Source: Nocardia terrae (GTDB taxonomy: Bacteria > Actinomycetota > Actinomycetes > Mycobacteriales > Mycobacteriaceae). From it: a stretch of DNA of 64,000 nucleotides. The DNA lies in the NCBI RefSeq assembly GCF_009760405.1, contig NZ_WRPP01000003.1:310001-374000 (forward strand), read 5' to 3'. The notes beneath the pieces are model-generated. The model was not told the DNA's origin and ran no database searches. It saw nothing but the letters and a program-made list of their open reading frames with translations. A program made the translations under genes and the position numbers. Below, piece by piece: positions 53,395-61,775 of the stretch; within the stretch, counting starts at the first letter, position 1; each line of letters begins with the position of its first letter.

Positions 53395-54741
53395 TCAGAG
53401 AGTGAGCGCCTTGTCCGGCGGCTCGTCGATGGCCTCGATGGCGCCGACCACCGGCAGGACCACACCCTCGATGGTTCCGACCACCTCGTCGCCGTTGACT
53501 CCGGTGACCAGACCGGAACGGTCCGAGTTCGACTCCTCGTCGGCAGCACCGGCCCGGCCCGCGGCACCCGCGGCCCCGCCCATGCCGGGCGAGGAAGTGG
53601 TGGTCGTGGTGCGGGCTGCGGTCTCGGTCGTCGTGCTGGTCTTGGGAGATCCGGTCGCCGTGACCTCACCGGTCGGGATCTTGTTGGCGCCCAGTGTGTT
53701 CGTCGGCGTCGTGGTGCTGGGTGTACCGCCGCCGAAGAGGGTGCTGAGCGGACTGCCGCCGCCACCGTCGACCTTCGAGGTGTCGAGATCGGTCTTCTTC
53801 TCGTCGTCGGTCTTGGTGGTGGTGTCCGTCGGCGTGGTCGTCTTGTTGTTCGTATTGGTATTGGTGTTGGTGTTCGTATTGGTGTTGCTGTTGCTCAGCG
53901 CCGAGCTGATATCGCTGCCGACGGTGGAGGCGACCGAGGACGCCTTCGAGGCCACATTGCTCGCCACGGTGGGCGCGACGCTGGTGATCGGCTGCAGCGC
54001 GGTGCCCACCATGTTCGCCAGGTCGGCGAGGTTGGAGGCGATCGGCGCGCCCGCGATCAGGATCTTCGTTCCGGCTGCGGCGATCTCGGCGGTGCTGCCC
54101 GCCAACTGGAGCGAGGTCTGGGCCGCGATGGCGGAGCCCTCGCTGATCGCGTCGGTGGCGGTGGCGATCAGCCACGGGATACCGGCGGGGGTGGCCAGCA
54201 TCGCGATGCCGGCACTCACCTGCGCGACGAATCTCGCGATGAGAGCGCTCATTTCGGCGTAGCCCTGAGCGACGATGGCCTCGGCGCTCAGCAGGATGCC
54301 ATGTTGCTGGGTCCCCTGCGCGGCGACTTCCCCGGTCTGCCCCTCGACCGTCTTGCTCTTGTCCTGCGCAGCGGTGGCGGCGTCACCGGTCCACGTGTTC
54401 GAGACCGTGCTCGTCGCCGACTTGCTCTGTGACGCAGAGGAAGTCAGCGCGCTCACCAGCGACGTCAGAATGGTCGCGGGATTGAAACTGCTGTTGCTCA
54501 GGCTGCCGGTCCCGAAGGACTGCAGCAGGCTGACAACCGGCTGGATCAGAGTCGTCAGGTCGATCGTCGGCAGCGTGGGTAGCTGGATGCCCGACAGATC
54601 CGGCAGGCTGATCGACGAAAGCGAAGGCAGCTGCGGCAATCCCAGATTGCTCAATACGTCGGTGACCGGCGTATCGAGGTACTGACCGACCGGACTGCTG
54701 CGTAGCTCGTCCAGAACGGTCGGGTTCGACGGACTGGTCAC
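53395..54741 (-). CDS. EspA-like putative ESX substrate
   Basis: 448 residues. The N-terminal part has repeated LP/SL motifs; a WTGD turn at residue 117 is followed by long helices (GILLSAEAIVAQGYAEMSAL, then an Ala-rich stretch with hydrophobic segments). The C-terminal ~170 residues are Thr/Asn/Gly-rich with an (NT)n run. Architecture and pairing with an EspC-like gene resemble EspA, but sequence identity is not obvious to me. GTG 54741 overlaps the upstream stop by 4 bp. It lies 33 bp upstream of the PE gene. Confidence 0.65.
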   Translation of the reverse strand: MTSPSNPTVLDELRSSPVGQYLDTPVTDVLSNLGLPQLPSLSSISLPDLSGIQLPTLPTIDLTTLIQPVVSLLQSFGTGSLSNSSFNPATILTSLVSALTSSASQSKSATSTVSNTWTGDAATAAQDKSKTVEGQTGEVAAQGTQQHGILLSAEAIVAQGYAEMSALIARFVAQVSAGIAMLATPAGIPWLIATATDAISEGSAIAAQTSLQLAGSTAEIAAAGTKILIAGAPIASNLADLANMVGTALQPITSVAPTVASNVASKASSVASTVGSDISSALSNSNTNTNTNTNTNTNNKTTTPTDTTTKTDDEKKTDLDTSKVDGGGGSPLSTLFGGGTPSTTTPTNTLGANKIPTGEVTATGSPKTSTTTETAARTTTTTSSPGMGGAAGAAGRAGAADEESNSDRSGLVTGVNGDEVVGTIEGVVLPVVGAIEAIDEPPDKALTL

Positions 54742-55052
54742 AGCACCGTCGAGAGGAAGTTGGCGGCTGAGGTCACTTCATTGGTGCCGTAAGCGCCGAC
54801 GGCCGCGTACGCCGTGGTCGCGGTGTCCGCGTGCACGGCCGCGATCTCCACCGACGACATCAGGAAATTGCCCTGCGCGGCGGCGAAGGCCGCCAGGAAT
54901 TCCTGGCCGATCAGCCCGAAGACCGGAACCGCCTGCGCGAGTGCGGTACCCACATCGACCGCGGCCGTCCCCGCGACCTGGGTGGCGATGCCCGCCTTCT
55001 CGGTGGCGTACGCGAGGATCGGCGGAAAATCCGCCGCTACGTGATCGGCCAT
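54738..55052 (-). CDS. EspC-like type VII secretion target protein
   Basis: 104 residues. The block VFGLIGQEFLAAFAAAQGNF fits the EspC-type (ESX secretion target) family. AYGTNE near residue 90 supplies a YxxxE motif, the general ESX export signal. GGGAGGG lies ~7 bases upstream of ATG 55052. It heads a minus-strand operon with the EspA-like gene, PE, PPE, espG and the esx pair. Confidence 0.75.
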   Translation of the reverse strand: MADHVAADFPPILAYATEKAGIATQVAGTAAVDVGTALAQAVPVFGLIGQEFLAAFAAAQGNFLMSSVEIAAVHADTATTAYAAVGAYGTNEVTSAANFLSTVL

Positions 55053-55163
55053 GGTGTGTCCCTCCCACTACCTTTGATCTTGCTCAGACTACAAGTGCGA
55101 ATTTCCCTGTGCCAGACCGCAAGGTGCAAACTCTGACTCAAGGTTGTGTTAACAAACCGGACG

Positions 55164-55478
55164 TTACCCGGCCATCTCGTCATTGAAGCGGTTAACGATC
55201 TCAGCGCGGCGCTCGAACGCTCGCCGCGCGGCCTGAGCGGACGTGTGCACCACGGTCCGCTCGAACTCCGCGGGCGTCATCCGCGAGACAGCGCTGGTGA
55301 ACTGGAGATCCTTGAGCGCACCGTTTCCGTCGACCTCGACCGTGACAGCACCGTCCTCGGAGGTTTCCCGCCCCCGAACCGCCGCCATCTGTTCGGCCAG
55401 ATCCTGAAACCGGTACAGCTGCCGCCGAACCTGCTCCTGCAGCTCATCCATCGACGAGACCACGCTGCCCCCTCTCAC
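55164..55478 (-). CDS. YbaB/EbfC-like protein
   Basis: 104 residues: N-terminal helix MDELQEQVRRQLYRFQDLAE, a sheet VTVEVDGNGALKDLQFTS, and a C-terminal helix, the YbaB fold; ESX-1 has a similar protein (EspL). GTG 55478 overlaps the upstream stop (GTGA). An internal GTG at 55463, with GAGGGGG upstream, or the ATG at 55451 are plausible alternatives. Two more YbaB-like genes occur at 60841 and 61776. Confidence 0.72.
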   Translation of the reverse strand: MRGGSVVSSMDELQEQVRRQLYRFQDLAEQMAAVRGRETSEDGAVTVEVDGNGALKDLQFTSAVSRMTPAEFERTVVHTSAQAARRAFERRAEIVNRFNDEMAG

Positions 55479-55840
55479 ACCGTCCTGAGCCAGCTCTGCG
55501 GCTCAGTATCGTAGTCCTGCTCCTCGACAATCTCCTGTCGAGCGACATCGGCTTCGGTGGGCAGGCCGGTGCGGGCGAGGCCCGCGGCATCGAGTCCGGC
55601 GTCCTCCAACTGCTTTCGCAGCTCCAGACCGGCGCGATTGGCCGCACGCTGGCACAGCCTCAGCAATTCGCCCGCGAGGTGATCGGGATCCCGGCGAAGC
55701 TCGTCGGGATCGACCTTGACGGCCAATGGCAATCCCTGGTGAGTTGTTTTCACCCGAATGGACCCGGTAATTGTGGCCGCCGTCACGGAGGCCCAATCCC
55801 CCTGGGCCGAGCCGGAACTCACCGCCTCAACGTCACTCAT
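55475..55840 (-). CDS. Small conserved-type protein, ESX-associated by position
   Basis: 121 residues, family not recognised. A sheet-rich N-terminus (ASVTAATITGSIRVKTTHQG) is followed by DPDELRRDPDHLAGELLRLC and an acidic tail ending in DYDTEPQSWLRTV. The DPDEL..DP..LA..LL..CQRA pattern echoes the second half of YbaB-like proteins. It overlaps the YbaB-like gene by 4 bp, so the two probably act together. Confidence 0.62.
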   Translation of the reverse strand: MSDVEAVSSGSAQGDWASVTAATITGSIRVKTTHQGLPLAVKVDPDELRRDPDHLAGELLRLCQRAANRAGLELRKQLEDAGLDAAGLARTGLPTEADVARQEIVEEQDYDTEPQSWLRTV

Positions 55841-55924
55841 CGCGAACTCCCTCCCAGTTAGCTATGCGTATGGATATCACAGAGCTGTCCCACGCACCAA
55901 CCGCTTTTGCCGAAACCATACCGA

Positions 55925-56698
55925 TCATCCGCGCTCGTCCTTGATCGTCCGCACCACCGCGGCAACGTAGTTGTTGAGAACCGCGATGAATCGCCGCTCG
56001 TCCACCGCGAGCGCCCGGTCCGGGTTCTCCGTGACGACGTATCGGCCATCGCCTTCCAGATCACGGAATCGGACCGTGTGGCAAGTGGTTCCGCGGGGGC
56101 CGAAAAGCGATCGGCCTTGGACGATACGGATCTCACCGGCCGTCGTGACGGGCGTCGCCAGGAACTCGCGCGTCTTGAATATCTCGGCGTCGGGCGCGGC
56201 GGCAATAGCCGAACGACCGAACTCGTGATCCAGATCCTGTTCACGAGAGGCCAATCCGATATCTCCGAGGCCACCCCGTTCGACGGGAGGCAGCGCGCTC
56301 ACGATTTCGTCGGCCAGCCGGATCGGATCGCATTCGGTCACCGCGTATCCGCCGCGGTGGAAGTAGCTCGTGCCGGGCAACTGCCTGATCAGGTAGCCGT
56401 TCGGTCCCTTGCGGGTGGCGCGTGCCCGGATCATGGAGTCCGTGGCGAAGCGGTCCTTCTCATTCCACCCGTACGCGGTCAGGGACAGATCCGGGTTCGC
56501 CATGGCGTCGAACACGACCTCGAAATCTCCGCCGACCTTCTGGCCCAGGCCTTCCCGGGCGTCGCGTTGCTCGGCGTCGAATTCATCCACGGTGCGGGTG
56601 GCCGAGGTGAACAGGAAAGGCTTCGGCGGCGCCTGCCCGGTCCGGTCCATCCAGAGCGTGTAGAACTCGGCCTCGGTGAACCGCCAGCTCCGCGTCAC
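55925..56698 (-). CDS. Second EspG-family protein
   Basis: 257 residues, opening WRFTEAEFYTLWMDRTGQAP.P, followed by DEFDAEQRDAREGLGQKVGG, a typical EspG N-terminal half; later RARATRKGPNGYLIRQLPG and a C-terminal VAAVVRTIKDE helix. GTG 56698 overlaps the upstream gene by 4 bp. It probably acts as chaperone for the large Thr-rich protein it is coupled to, making a second substrate-chaperone pair in the locus. Confidence 0.75.
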   Translation of the reverse strand: MTRSWRFTEAEFYTLWMDRTGQAPPKPFLFTSATRTVDEFDAEQRDAREGLGQKVGGDFEVVFDAMANPDLSLTAYGWNEKDRFATDSMIRARATRKGPNGYLIRQLPGTSYFHRGGYAVTECDPIRLADEIVSALPPVERGGLGDIGLASREQDLDHEFGRSAIAAAPDAEIFKTREFLATPVTTAGEIRIVQGRSLFGPRGTTCHTVRFRDLEGDGRYVVTENPDRALAVDERRFIAVLNNYVAAVVRTIKDERG

Positions 56699-58566
56699 GT
56701 CTCCGCGACCGGGATGACCGCGTCCGGAACCTCACCGAGAGCTTCCGACAGTTCGTCGAGGCCTTTGAGGTACTCCGGGCGCTGGTATTCCTTGCCTTGC
56801 CCCTGCGCTCCGGCCCCTGGCGTGCCTGGCATTCCGCCGGTCATACCGGAAGAGGTAGCGGACGTGGTCGCCAGTCCGGCGCGCGTTACCGTGGCCGTCT
56901 CTTCTTCCGTTTCCGTTGCCGGAGTTGCGGAATAGGGCGCCGGCTCCGTCTTCGGCGTCTCGGGTGAGCCCACGCCGGTGGGCGTCGTCGGACTACCGCC
57001 GGTCGGGCTGTCGCCACTCGGGATCAAGCCCATGTCCTGCAACTGCTTGGTCAGCTGATCGGTCGGCTCGGTGGTCTTGGTGGTCGTCTGGGTGGTCTGC
57101 AGACCCTGCTGAATCGCGGACGCGACCTTCTCGACGCCCTGCTCCACTGCTGTAATGCCCGACTGCAGAATCGTGCCGGCCTGAGAGATCAGGGACTGAA
57201 GAGTGCTGTCGGTCGTTGTCGATGTATTCGTCTTGGTCGTATCCGTGGTTTTGGTGTCGGTGGGCGTATTGGTATCGGTGGGCTTGGTCTCGGTCGTCTG
57301 GGTAGGGCTGTCGACCTGCGTTGTCTCGGTCTTCTTCGAATCCGTCGGCTTCGGGGTGCCCGTGTCCTGCGGCGTATTTCCGTCTTGCTGTGGGGTATCC
57401 GACTTCACCGGCGTGACGGCCACCGCCGCTTTGGGATCGGGAATCTCGGGCACGGCCTTGCTGGAGTCCTTGACCCCATTGCCGTACCACTCGTCCCATG
57501 CCTGCCGCATCTCGTCCATCGCCTCGTCGACCGCGCTCTGCGAAATCGGCATCTCGACAGCAGCCCTACCGGCCGCGACAAGCTGAGTGGTCTGCGCAAT
57601 GCTCTTGGACGGCAAGAAATTCTGCAGCTTCTTCAGCCAACCCTCCGCGAACGCGAGATTCGCGCTCATCAACTCCATCGAGTCGGTGAGGGTCTTCACG
57701 TTGTCGAGGTAGTGCCCGATCCCGTCCCGGGCCTGCTTAGCGGAGTCCGAAGCCCACACCGTGTCCCCGGTCGCCTCGATGCCCTGGTAGGTCTTCAGAT
57801 ACTTGTCCTTGGCCGCGGCGAAGGTAGCCGCCTGACTCTTGATGTAGGCGGCGGCAGTCTTCCAATCCTGCGCATGGCCGGCCAGGTCACTCAGAATCGT
57901 CGAATCGTGAATGTACTGCCAGTGATTATGGAAGTCGTCCCAGCCGTACTGACTCCCCGGCTCACCCACGATCTCATCGCCACTCAGCTTGATCCCCGCA
58001 CCGTGCGCCAGTGCACTCAGCTGACTCGCCTGCTCCGTGGTCTGCAGCTTGTTGGAGTAGTCGTCCTTCGACGTCCCCGACCACTCGTAGACGTTCCCCC
58101 GACCAGACTGCCCCCACCCCGGCAGACTGACGGCATCCACGTGCTGCGTCAGCGCAGCCAGTCCCGACACAGCCAACCCTGGCTGACCGGTATTCGTTTG
58201 CAGGCCTTGGAATTTCGCCTGGACGTTCTGATCGAAGTTCACGGCCGACGTCTGATCAGCTTGCGCGTACTCCTTGTTTGCGGCCACGAACGCCTCACCC
58301 ATACTGGTGAGAACCTCGACGTGATCCTTCGCAACAGTGCCACTCAAACTCTTCGTGGCCTCATTGAACCGCTCCGCGAGCTTCGCCCCAGAGGCCCGCT
58401 GGTTGAACGCCGGCAGATCCTTCTCCGGCTGCACCAACGCGAACGCCGCCTGCACCACCGTCAACATATCCGCGGCCTGCTGCGCCATCGTCTGCGCAGC
58501 CCCGGAATCGAAGTAAACGCCCTTCCGGCCATCACTTCTGAGACCACTGAAGTCATCATCGGCCAT
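56695..58566 (-). CDS. Large Thr-rich putative ESX substrate
   Basis: 623 residues. Helical N-terminal half (~1-370), including AFALVQPEKDLPAFNQRASG and a W.SDSAKQARDGIGHYLDNV segment; then a Thr/Pro/Lys-rich linker with many TDT and TTT repeats (~375-560), and a C-terminal helix with EYQRPEYLKG, which contains a YxxxE export-type motif. ATG 58566 was chosen since GGAGGGAG lies 7 bases upstream. No enzyme domain seen. Coupled to the second EspG gene by GTGA overlap. Confidence 0.72.
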   Translation of the reverse strand: MADDDFSGLRSDGRKGVYFDSGAAQTMAQQAADMLTVVQAAFALVQPEKDLPAFNQRASGAKLAERFNEATKSLSGTVAKDHVEVLTSMGEAFVAANKEYAQADQTSAVNFDQNVQAKFQGLQTNTGQPGLAVSGLAALTQHVDAVSLPGWGQSGRGNVYEWSGTSKDDYSNKLQTTEQASQLSALAHGAGIKLSGDEIVGEPGSQYGWDDFHNHWQYIHDSTILSDLAGHAQDWKTAAAYIKSQAATFAAAKDKYLKTYQGIEATGDTVWASDSAKQARDGIGHYLDNVKTLTDSMELMSANLAFAEGWLKKLQNFLPSKSIAQTTQLVAAGRAAVEMPISQSAVDEAMDEMRQAWDEWYGNGVKDSSKAVPEIPDPKAAVAVTPVKSDTPQQDGNTPQDTGTPKPTDSKKTETTQVDSPTQTTETKPTDTNTPTDTKTTDTTKTNTSTTTDSTLQSLISQAGTILQSGITAVEQGVEKVASAIQQGLQTTQTTTKTTEPTDQLTKQLQDMGLIPSGDSPTGGSPTTPTGVGSPETPKTEPAPYSATPATETEEETATVTRAGLATTSATSSGMTGGMPGTPGAGAQGQGKEYQRPEYLKGLDELSEALGEVPDAVIPVAET

Positions 58567-58827
58567 AAGACGTTCTCCCTCCACGCCCAACCACGTTGCG
58601 ATCCAACGTCATCACGACCTCAGCTGCACCGCCCCGCCCGGCCCCCAGCGCCGGCGTCGCCCGACCGTACCACGAGGTTTCCAGCCGGGCTGGCCGCGAG
58701 GGCCCACCCGACCGTAGAGCTTCACGGTACCGATATCTCAAACTTGTCCGCCCCCAAGGGATTAGGTACAGTCACCGCGCGACTGTTACCCAATTTACTG
58801 ACGGTCACACAGGGGGGTGGAGTAGTG
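58567..58827. other. Divergent intergenic region
   Basis: About 260 bp between the minus-strand substrate operon and the plus-strand cassette; with the small gene that follows, the divergent gap is ~375 bp. It probably contains both promoters. The right half drops in GC content. No other gene seen. Confidence 0.5.
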
Positions 58828-58944
58828 ATGTCGGGTCGAATCATCCGGCAGGTCCCGATTGCGTTAGTGCGACTTTCAGCTTATTCCCCTCAATTAATCC
58901 GTGACCGTTCATATCCCGTGGTCGAGAAGGACATAGAGCTTTGA
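58828..58944 (+). CDS. Small 38-residue protein, coupled to the next gene
   Basis: ATG 58828 is preceded at 6 bases by GGTGGAG. The product (MSGRIIRQVPIALVRLSAYS plus 18 further residues ending EKDIEL) is short, basic and amphipathic. Its TGA overlaps the TTG start of the following gene (TTGA), which otherwise lacks a good ribosome-binding site, so this ORF probably delivers ribosomes to it. It could be a leader peptide or a genuine small partner protein. Confidence 0.55.
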   Translation: MSGRIIRQVPIALVRLSAYSPQLIRDRSYPVVEKDIEL

Positions 58945-60197
58945 CACCCGTTGTGCGCGTTCCACCCACAGAGGATTTCACGCAATTCAATGCCCTGGTT
59001 TTAGCTCAGAGTTCGCACTTCGATTTGATGGTCGACTGGGCGGGTAACGAATGCCGGAAGACCGACGGGCTGGAGGGCCTCACAAAACCGTTGGTAAAGA
59101 AGGTGGAGGCTGCTTCGGATTTCATCGGCGGGAAGCTGAAGGACTGCCGAAAGGGAATGGATACGATCCAAGGAAAGATGTACGACGCGAGCCGAACATT
59201 CCAGAATACCGAAACGGACAACACAGCAGCCTTCACATCTATCTTCGGAGGAAAGCTCGCCGGAATCCCGGATATCTCCACTATTACCCAACACGATTTG
59301 ATCGGAACATTCGACGACGACAACGTGATTCTAAAGACCCCGAATGTGGACACCGAGTACCAGGAAGGCGCTCTGCGCATGTCCAAAGACCTATCCGCCT
59401 ATCATAACCAATACAAGGGCGTTAAAGGCGCAAAGGGTCCGGTAAGTCACGAGTTGACTGCGATCGATAAGATATATCGATTTGTCACAGGACATAGCCT
59501 TATCAGTCAACTATTTGAGCCGCTGGCCGGCGATTGGGGCAGACTCAGCTATCTACACGAGGCCTACAAGACGCTGAGTGACGGATGCTACACCGTTTCA
59601 GCGAACCTGACCAAAGGCTTGTGGAAGCTAGGAGGAGAGTGGGAGGGCGAGGGCGGCGAGGCCTTTGATTCGTACATGTTCAAATGGTCTCAGGGCATCG
59701 GAGGAATTGGCGATTACGCAAGGGTGGTGGCCGACGCATGCGACGTAGGATATCACGCTATACTAATGCTCGTCAGATCAGCCGTAACCGCAATCGACGC
59801 GTTGATCAACAAAGCACTTGACCTATTGAAAGACAAAGTTGAGAAGATGGCCGCCAAAATGGCGGCAATTGAGGTAGTGGGCGGCGGCCCCGAGGACCCC
59901 GTCGCGGATGTTGTCGCCGTAGGCTTCGCCCTGTGGGATATTATTGACATCTACAAGAAGGTGAATACAATCGTCAACGACGTCGCCAGGATCGTTGGCA
60001 TATTCACAAACATATCGACAAAGATCGATGAGATTTCCAAGGCCCTGGATCCGGTCGCCTACAATGTACAGGAGTTTTTCGCCCCCGGCAGTCAGAGCAT
60101 TTCGGACTGGTTCTCGCAATCGGTAGTGAGCCCCGAGAGCAAGCCGGGATGGAACCCGGCCCTAGGAATGGCGCGGGTCAAGATGCTTCCCCAGTGA
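58941..60197 (+). CDS. Large WXG-type putative ESX-associated protein
   Basis: 418 residues. A WXG-like turn GGEWEGEGGEAFDSYMFKW lies at about residue 233, flanked by long helices, followed by hydrophobic/amphipathic segments (AIDALINKALDLLKDKVEKM, VAVGFALWDIIDIYKKVN). The DNA is clearly poorer in GC than its surroundings (38% in 59461-59520). TTG 58941 overlaps the small upstream ORF; GTG 58953 is an alternative. Probably exported through ESX; a toxin or adhesin role cannot be judged. Confidence 0.7.
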   Translation: MTPVVRVPPTEDFTQFNALVLAQSSHFDLMVDWAGNECRKTDGLEGLTKPLVKKVEAASDFIGGKLKDCRKGMDTIQGKMYDASRTFQNTETDNTAAFTSIFGGKLAGIPDISTITQHDLIGTFDDDNVILKTPNVDTEYQEGALRMSKDLSAYHNQYKGVKGAKGPVSHELTAIDKIYRFVTGHSLISQLFEPLAGDWGRLSYLHEAYKTLSDGCYTVSANLTKGLWKLGGEWEGEGGEAFDSYMFKWSQGIGGIGDYARVVADACDVGYHAILMLVRSAVTAIDALINKALDLLKDKVEKMAAKMAAIEVVGGGPEDPVADVVAVGFALWDIIDIYKKVNTIVNDVARIVGIFTNISTKIDEISKALDPVAYNVQEFFAPGSQSISDWFSQSVVSPESKPGWNPALGMARVKMLPQ

Positions 60198-60793
60198 CCG
60201 ATCGTATTCCTATTCAAAATGACGTGAATTCTTTGAGATGGCAGGTATCTGTGGTTGAGACTTTTGAGAACCTTATGGAGTTTTCGATAGTTACTAGCAC
60301 TCGGCGACGAAGGTGCGAAGTTGTCTCGACTCAAACAGGTCAGGCTATTGCGCTGCTGCAAGGCGAAGGGGTGTACGTCGGTCCAAAGTTTGATGTAAAG
60401 ATAGGCCGATGCAATCGTAAATCCGCCTACTCCGCCGATGGCGAGTACCTAGGTCATATAATCTCCAAAAAGGCGCGTCGTGGCAGTCTGGCATATATTC
60501 GAGAATTCAACCAGGAGGGTCTGGGTGTCCTGATTGGACGCCGGGTCGACGTCGGCGCGAAGTTAGCCAATACCCCCGGCAGCATGCTCCTCGAAACCAT
60601 ACAGTTTGTTAACTGGATGCTACCTTTTCGCATTCGCTTCGAAAGCGCCGACAGCCCAGGGTTCGAAGTCTTCAAGAAGCCCGGTCCGTCGACTGACCTT
60701 CATTTCAAGGTCTACGACCACCGCGTCAGCAGAATGTTGATGATTTCCTGCTATGAGCTGATAGTGGCAGAGGAGGGCGGGGACGGCTACTGA
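60194..60793 (+). CDS. Protein of unknown function in the + strand cassette
   Basis: 199 residues, sheet-rich, with alternating short strands (GVYVGPKFDVKIGRC, YSADGEYLGHII, RRVDVGAKLANTPG) and no signal peptide. The pattern loosely recalls tubby/LURP-one or scramblase-like beta barrels, but I cannot support that assignment. GTG 60194 overlaps the upstream stop by 4 bp. AT-rich like its neighbours. Position between a WXG-type protein and a YbaB-like protein suggests a chaperone or immunity role; this is inference. Confidence 0.6.
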   Translation: MTDRIPIQNDVNSLRWQVSVVETFENLMEFSIVTSTRRRRCEVVSTQTGQAIALLQGEGVYVGPKFDVKIGRCNRKSAYSADGEYLGHIISKKARRGSLAYIREFNQEGLGVLIGRRVDVGAKLANTPGSMLLETIQFVNWMLPFRIRFESADSPGFEVFKKPGPSTDLHFKVYDHRVSRMLMISCYELIVAEEGGDGY

Positions 60794-60840
60794 TGTCCAC
60801 ATGTCGTCGTCTACCAAATTTCGAGGGATGAAAATCTCCT

Positions 60841-61614
60841 ATGTCGACCTACTATGATGAATTCTATTTGGTCTCACAGGCAGAATTGGATGGCGTTGTA
60901 ACCGGTATCCAAAGGAAAGTTCGCGAACTGGAGGAATCCGCGCGGCGGCTGAAGGTTGAAAAAACACCCGGTTGGTCGTCCGATGGGCTGGTTGGGGTTG
61001 CCGTAAACCTGGCGGGCATTGTACAAAAAGTCAGACTGGCACCGGAGACATTCGAAAACAGCCACCCAGAATATCTTGGCCGTTCCGTTGTCCAGGCGAT
61101 CAACCGGGCGGTTGGACAGGCAAATGCGGTGCGCATGGAAGTATCGGCGACAGCAGGATCCGATGTCCGACAGATGCTCGACATCATGGGCATACGATTG
61201 CCCAAACCAGAACCTCGTCGGCAGAACGAGACTGTGGAGGCGGCGTCGAACGACAGTTCCGTCCAGCTCGTGATGAGCATTCGCGGTTCCGTCACCGAAG
61301 TTCGGATTTCGCGAGAAGCGTTCCGCGCCAAAAGGATCAACAGCCTGGCGGCTGCCATAACCGAGGCAGCGCAGCGTGCGGCGTATGAGGTGCACGGCGC
61401 CAAGTTCTCAACGCTCGATGCAGAGACACTCAGTACAGCCGAGGATTGGTTCATGCCAAGCATCCGAGCCGACAACCGGGCCACAGGGGCAACCACCCAA
61501 TTGCATAGATCGCGCGAGCATTTGCCGCGGAGGCCCTCGCCTGACTCGCGGTCGGCACCCAACCCGGAAGAGTGGGAGGAGCCCACCCCGCTCCGCATCA
61601 CCTATACGCTCTGA
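60841..61614 (+). CDS. Tandem YbaB-like protein with conserved C-terminal tail
   Basis: 257 residues with two YbaB-like halves: an N-terminal coiled segment (IQRKVRELEESARRLKV) plus sheet and helix (VAVNLAGIVQKVRLAPETFE ... QAINRAVGQANAV), and a second sheet-helix unit at ~135-200 (VMSIRGSVTEVRISREAF ... AAAITEAAQRAAYEV). A Pro/Arg/Ser-rich linker leads to the tail EWEEPTPLRITYTL. The protein on the opposite strand at 61776-62147 ends with the very similar DWEELAPPMRITHTL. Confidence 0.7.
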   Translation: MSTYYDEFYLVSQAELDGVVTGIQRKVRELEESARRLKVEKTPGWSSDGLVGVAVNLAGIVQKVRLAPETFENSHPEYLGRSVVQAINRAVGQANAVRMEVSATAGSDVRQMLDIMGIRLPKPEPRRQNETVEAASNDSSVQLVMSIRGSVTEVRISREAFRAKRINSLAAAITEAAQRAAYEVHGAKFSTLDAETLSTAEDWFMPSIRADNRATGATTQLHRSREHLPRRPSPDSRSAPNPEEWEEPTPLRITYTL

Positions 61615-61775
61615 CATCGCCAGATCGGAGCCCAGTCCCTGCGCTCCCGATCGGCGATGCGTATCGAAGGGGTTGCTTCGAGTCTCACACTTCTCCCCAC
61701 CCCCTGGACCGGCCGATAGCCGGGTCATCGGTACAGACTTGCCATCCAGCCGCTCAGCGGCCGAGCAGGAGGTGG

